A stretch of 64,000 nt of DNA from Paenarthrobacter nitroguajacolicus (GTDB lineage Bacteria; Actinomycetota; Actinomycetes; Actinomycetales; Micrococcaceae). Under the pieces are notes generated by a model, which saw only the letters and a list, made by a program, of their open reading frames with translations, searched no databases and was not told where the DNA came from. Within the stretch, counting starts at the first letter, position 1. Each line of letters starts with the position of its first letter. Below are positions 62,818 through 64,000 of the stretch, one piece after another. The DNA lies in contig NZ_JAQPPK010000025.1 in NCBI RefSeq assembly GCF_029952445.1, positions 1 to 64,000 on the forward strand, in the 5' to 3' direction. The position numbers and the translations under genes are program-made.

Positions 62818-63411
62818 CTAGCCGATACGTCGCGCTACGCGGCGCTTGCTCAGTTCGTCGTCCGGAAAGGACTGCTCGACGGCGTGCTCGCTCGGCAGCG
62901 CGGCCAAGCTGCCCTCAACTTCCCGCCATACACGGCCAACGGCGATGCCGAAAACGCCCTGCCCGCCTTGCACGAGGTCAATGACCTCATCTGCGGAGGT
63001 ACATTCGTAGACGCTGGCGCCATCGCTCATGAGCGTGATCTGCGCCAGGTCCTCCACGCCCCGTTCGCGAAGGTGCTCAACCGCGGTTCGAATCTGCTGG
63101 AGGGATACGCCGGTATCAAGGAGGCGCTTGACCACTTTGAGAACCAGGATGTCGCGGAATCCGTAAAGCCGCTGTGAGCCTGAGCCGGCAGCTCCTCGAA
63201 CAGCGGGCTCAACAAGGCCTGTACGTGCCCAGTAGTCCAGCTGGCGATATGTGATGCCTGCCGCCTTGCATGCGGTCGGGCCGCGGTATCCCGCGTCCTC
63301 GTCCAACACGGGAAGGTCCTCTGTGAAGAGTAGACCTTGGGCGCCGGATGCGGGCGCAGCAATGCCGGCAGAGGACTGCTTCAGCTCGCCTGCTTCGCCT
63401 TTCGGACTCAC
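62818..63411 (-). CDS. MerR family regulator, Rv1830 type
   Basis: The protein has 197 residues. The DNA-binding helices read AGITYRQLDYWARTGLVEP. A wing (GSGSQRLYGFRDILVLKVV), a coiled dimerisation helix and a C-terminal domain with QGGQGVFGIAVG follow. It matches Rv1830, which lies directly downstream of the DUF151 gene Rv1829, as here. Targets are unknown; its relative FtsR in corynebacteria activates ftsZ. AAGGAGGTCAC precedes the GTG start. Confidence 0.9.
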   Translation of the reverse strand: MSPKGEAGELKQSSAGIAAPASGAQGLLFTEDLPVLDEDAGYRGPTACKAAGITYRQLDYWARTGLVEPAVRGAAGSGSQRLYGFRDILVLKVVKRLLDTGVSLQQIRTAVEHLRERGVEDLAQITLMSDGASVYECTSADEVIDLVQGGQGVFGIAVGRVWREVEGSLAALPSEHAVEQSFPDDELSKRRVARRIG

Positions 63412-63475
63412 GTGACCTCCTTGTTCTCAGCTCCCTTGGGGACGGTGCATACCCTGATACAACGACGAAATGCAG

Positions 63476-63528
63476 CAGTGTAATTCCCACAAGTCGGCAC
63501 CTTCCAGTGTGACTTGCGCGGGCAGTGT
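63476..63528 (-). repeat. Three ACACTG motifs upstream of the MerR gene
   Basis: On the minus strand ACACTG occurs at 63528-63523, 63510-63505 and 63481-63476. Two of them form TACACT hexamers that could be -10 elements. They may be regulator contacts, but six-base motifs are weak evidence. Confidence 0.35.
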
Positions 63529-63616
63529 ATGCAACGGGAACTTGATACTTCGACGTTAGGCCCGTGGAGGGCTCAGGTCAAAGACCTTGGCCCCGAAATC
63601 CTGTCGTGTCGAAACT

Positions 63617-63639
63617 TTCACCCTCAACTTCAGGGTGAA
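63617..63639 (-). terminator. Short hairpin after the DUF151 gene
   Basis: TTCACCCT (63617-63624) and AGGGTGAA (63632-63639) form an 8-bp stem with a 7-nt loop, 7 bp after the DUF151 stop. The T content beyond it is modest. Confidence 0.5.
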
Positions 63640-63645
63640 GGTGCC

Positions 63646-64000
63646 TCAACCCTCGAAATCTTCCGGTTCCACGTCGTCGAGGAACTCGCGGAACCGCCTC
63701 ATTTCGCGTTCTTCATCCACGGTGGGATCCGGCTCCGAGTCCTCGCCCTCATCGTGTTCAGTGATCCGGACACCCGCTTCTTCCATGACGGCGTCAGCGC
63801 ACCAGATCCGGCATTTGGCCCGCAGGGCCAGTGCGAGCGCATCCGAAGCGCGCGAGCTGACCACAGTGCCGTCGTCGAACTGCAGCTGTCCATAGAAGAT
63901 GTTGTCCTCGACGGCAACGATATTGACGCTGATGATGGTGTGGCCCAGTGACTCCACGACGTCGATCAGGAGATCATGCGTCATGGGTCGGGGCGGCACC
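63646..64000 (-). CDS. DUF151 bifunctional nuclease family protein, N-terminus missing
   Basis: The gene runs off the right edge; 118 residues are visible, beginning at PPRPMTHDLLIDVVESLGHT, and perhaps 40 N-terminal residues are outside. SSRASDALALALRAKCRIWC is the conserved family core. The acidic C-terminal tail (EEREMRRFREFLDDVEPEDF) is usual in actinobacteria. Plant and bacterial members have been reported to cleave DNA and RNA, but the role in bacteria is not settled. It is equivalent to Rv1829. Confidence 0.88.
   Translation of the reverse strand, partial: VPPRPMTHDLLIDVVESLGHTIISVNIVAVEDNIFYGQLQFDDGTVVSSRASDALALALRAKCRIWCADAVMEEAGVRITEHDEGEDSEPDPTVDEEREMRRFREFLDDVEPEDFEG

Noticed and set aside
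1-64000. CRISPR arrays, insertion sequences, prophage genes, tRNA or rRNA
   Set aside because: I saw no regularly spaced identical repeats, transposase or integrase motifs, phage structural genes, or RNA gene signatures on either strand.

Overview
The window is about 64 kb of high-GC DNA from an actinobacterium of the family Micrococcaceae, most likely Arthrobacter or Paenarthrobacter. This rests on gene order, protein similarity recalled from memory and the style of the promoters; no search was run. Long stretches keep the gene order of Mycobacterium tuberculosis: lipA-Rv2219-RDD-glnA1, glnE-glnA2, the division and cell-wall (dcw) cluster from wag31/divIVA to mraZ, and idsA2-Rv2175c-pknL-aroG-plsC-fadD15. 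I see no insertion sequence, prophage, CRISPR array, tRNA or rRNA; this is core chromosome.

Layout. 1-10.3 kb is the nitrogen block: the end of lipA, a DUF4191 membrane protein, an RDD protein, glnA1 behind a well-matching GlnR-type operator, a small unknown protein, a GNAT acetyltransferase, a sulfatase, then glnE and glnA2 on the minus strand. 10.4-17.5 kb carries panB, a 54-residue SPOR-like protein, map, ppgK, an SDR oxidoreductase, nrdR with tandem NrdR boxes, hisD and a flavin reductase. 17.5-22.6 kb has dnaE, an RluD-type pseudouridine synthase and lspA. 22.7-43 kb is the dcw cluster, all on the minus strand: mraZ, rsmH, ftsL-like, ftsI, murE, murF, mraY, murD, ftsW, murG, murC, ftsQ, ftsZ, pgeF, yggS, sepF, yggT, divIVA. 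It has no ftsA, so SepF is the likely FtsZ membrane anchor. 43-51.9 kb has dinB, a lipoprotein coupled to a polyprenyl diphosphate synthase, an Rv2175c-type regulator, a secreted LysM/transglycosylase, a PASTA-domain kinase and aroG. 52-58 kb is a lipid-related set (plsC, two tandem alpha/beta hydrolases, a membrane protein, a glucokinase, fadD). 58-64 kb has pyruvate carboxylase, an orphan ParA, an Rv1830-type MerR regulator and a truncated DUF151 nuclease.

The genes join three processes. The first is glutamine synthesis and its control: GlnR box, GlnA1 with its target tyrosine, and GlnE. The second is septation and peptidoglycan synthesis. MurE carries a DDPHDED motif in place of DNPR, which suggests an L-lysine rather than a meso-DAP peptidoglycan. 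The third is wall remodelling and signalling, through the LysM hydrolase, PASTA kinase and Rv2175c protein.

The most interesting non-coding signals are: eight tandem 9-bp repeats upstream of the LysM/transglycosylase gene; a foldable 129-nt element directly ahead of the DUF3040 gene's ribosome binding site; an mraW-type structured leader before rsmH; three 10-bp-phased MraZ boxes; NrdR boxes followed by a terminator-like hairpin; and nine genes whose start codon lies exactly 6 or 7 nt after a TANNNT hexamer, implying leaderless mRNAs.
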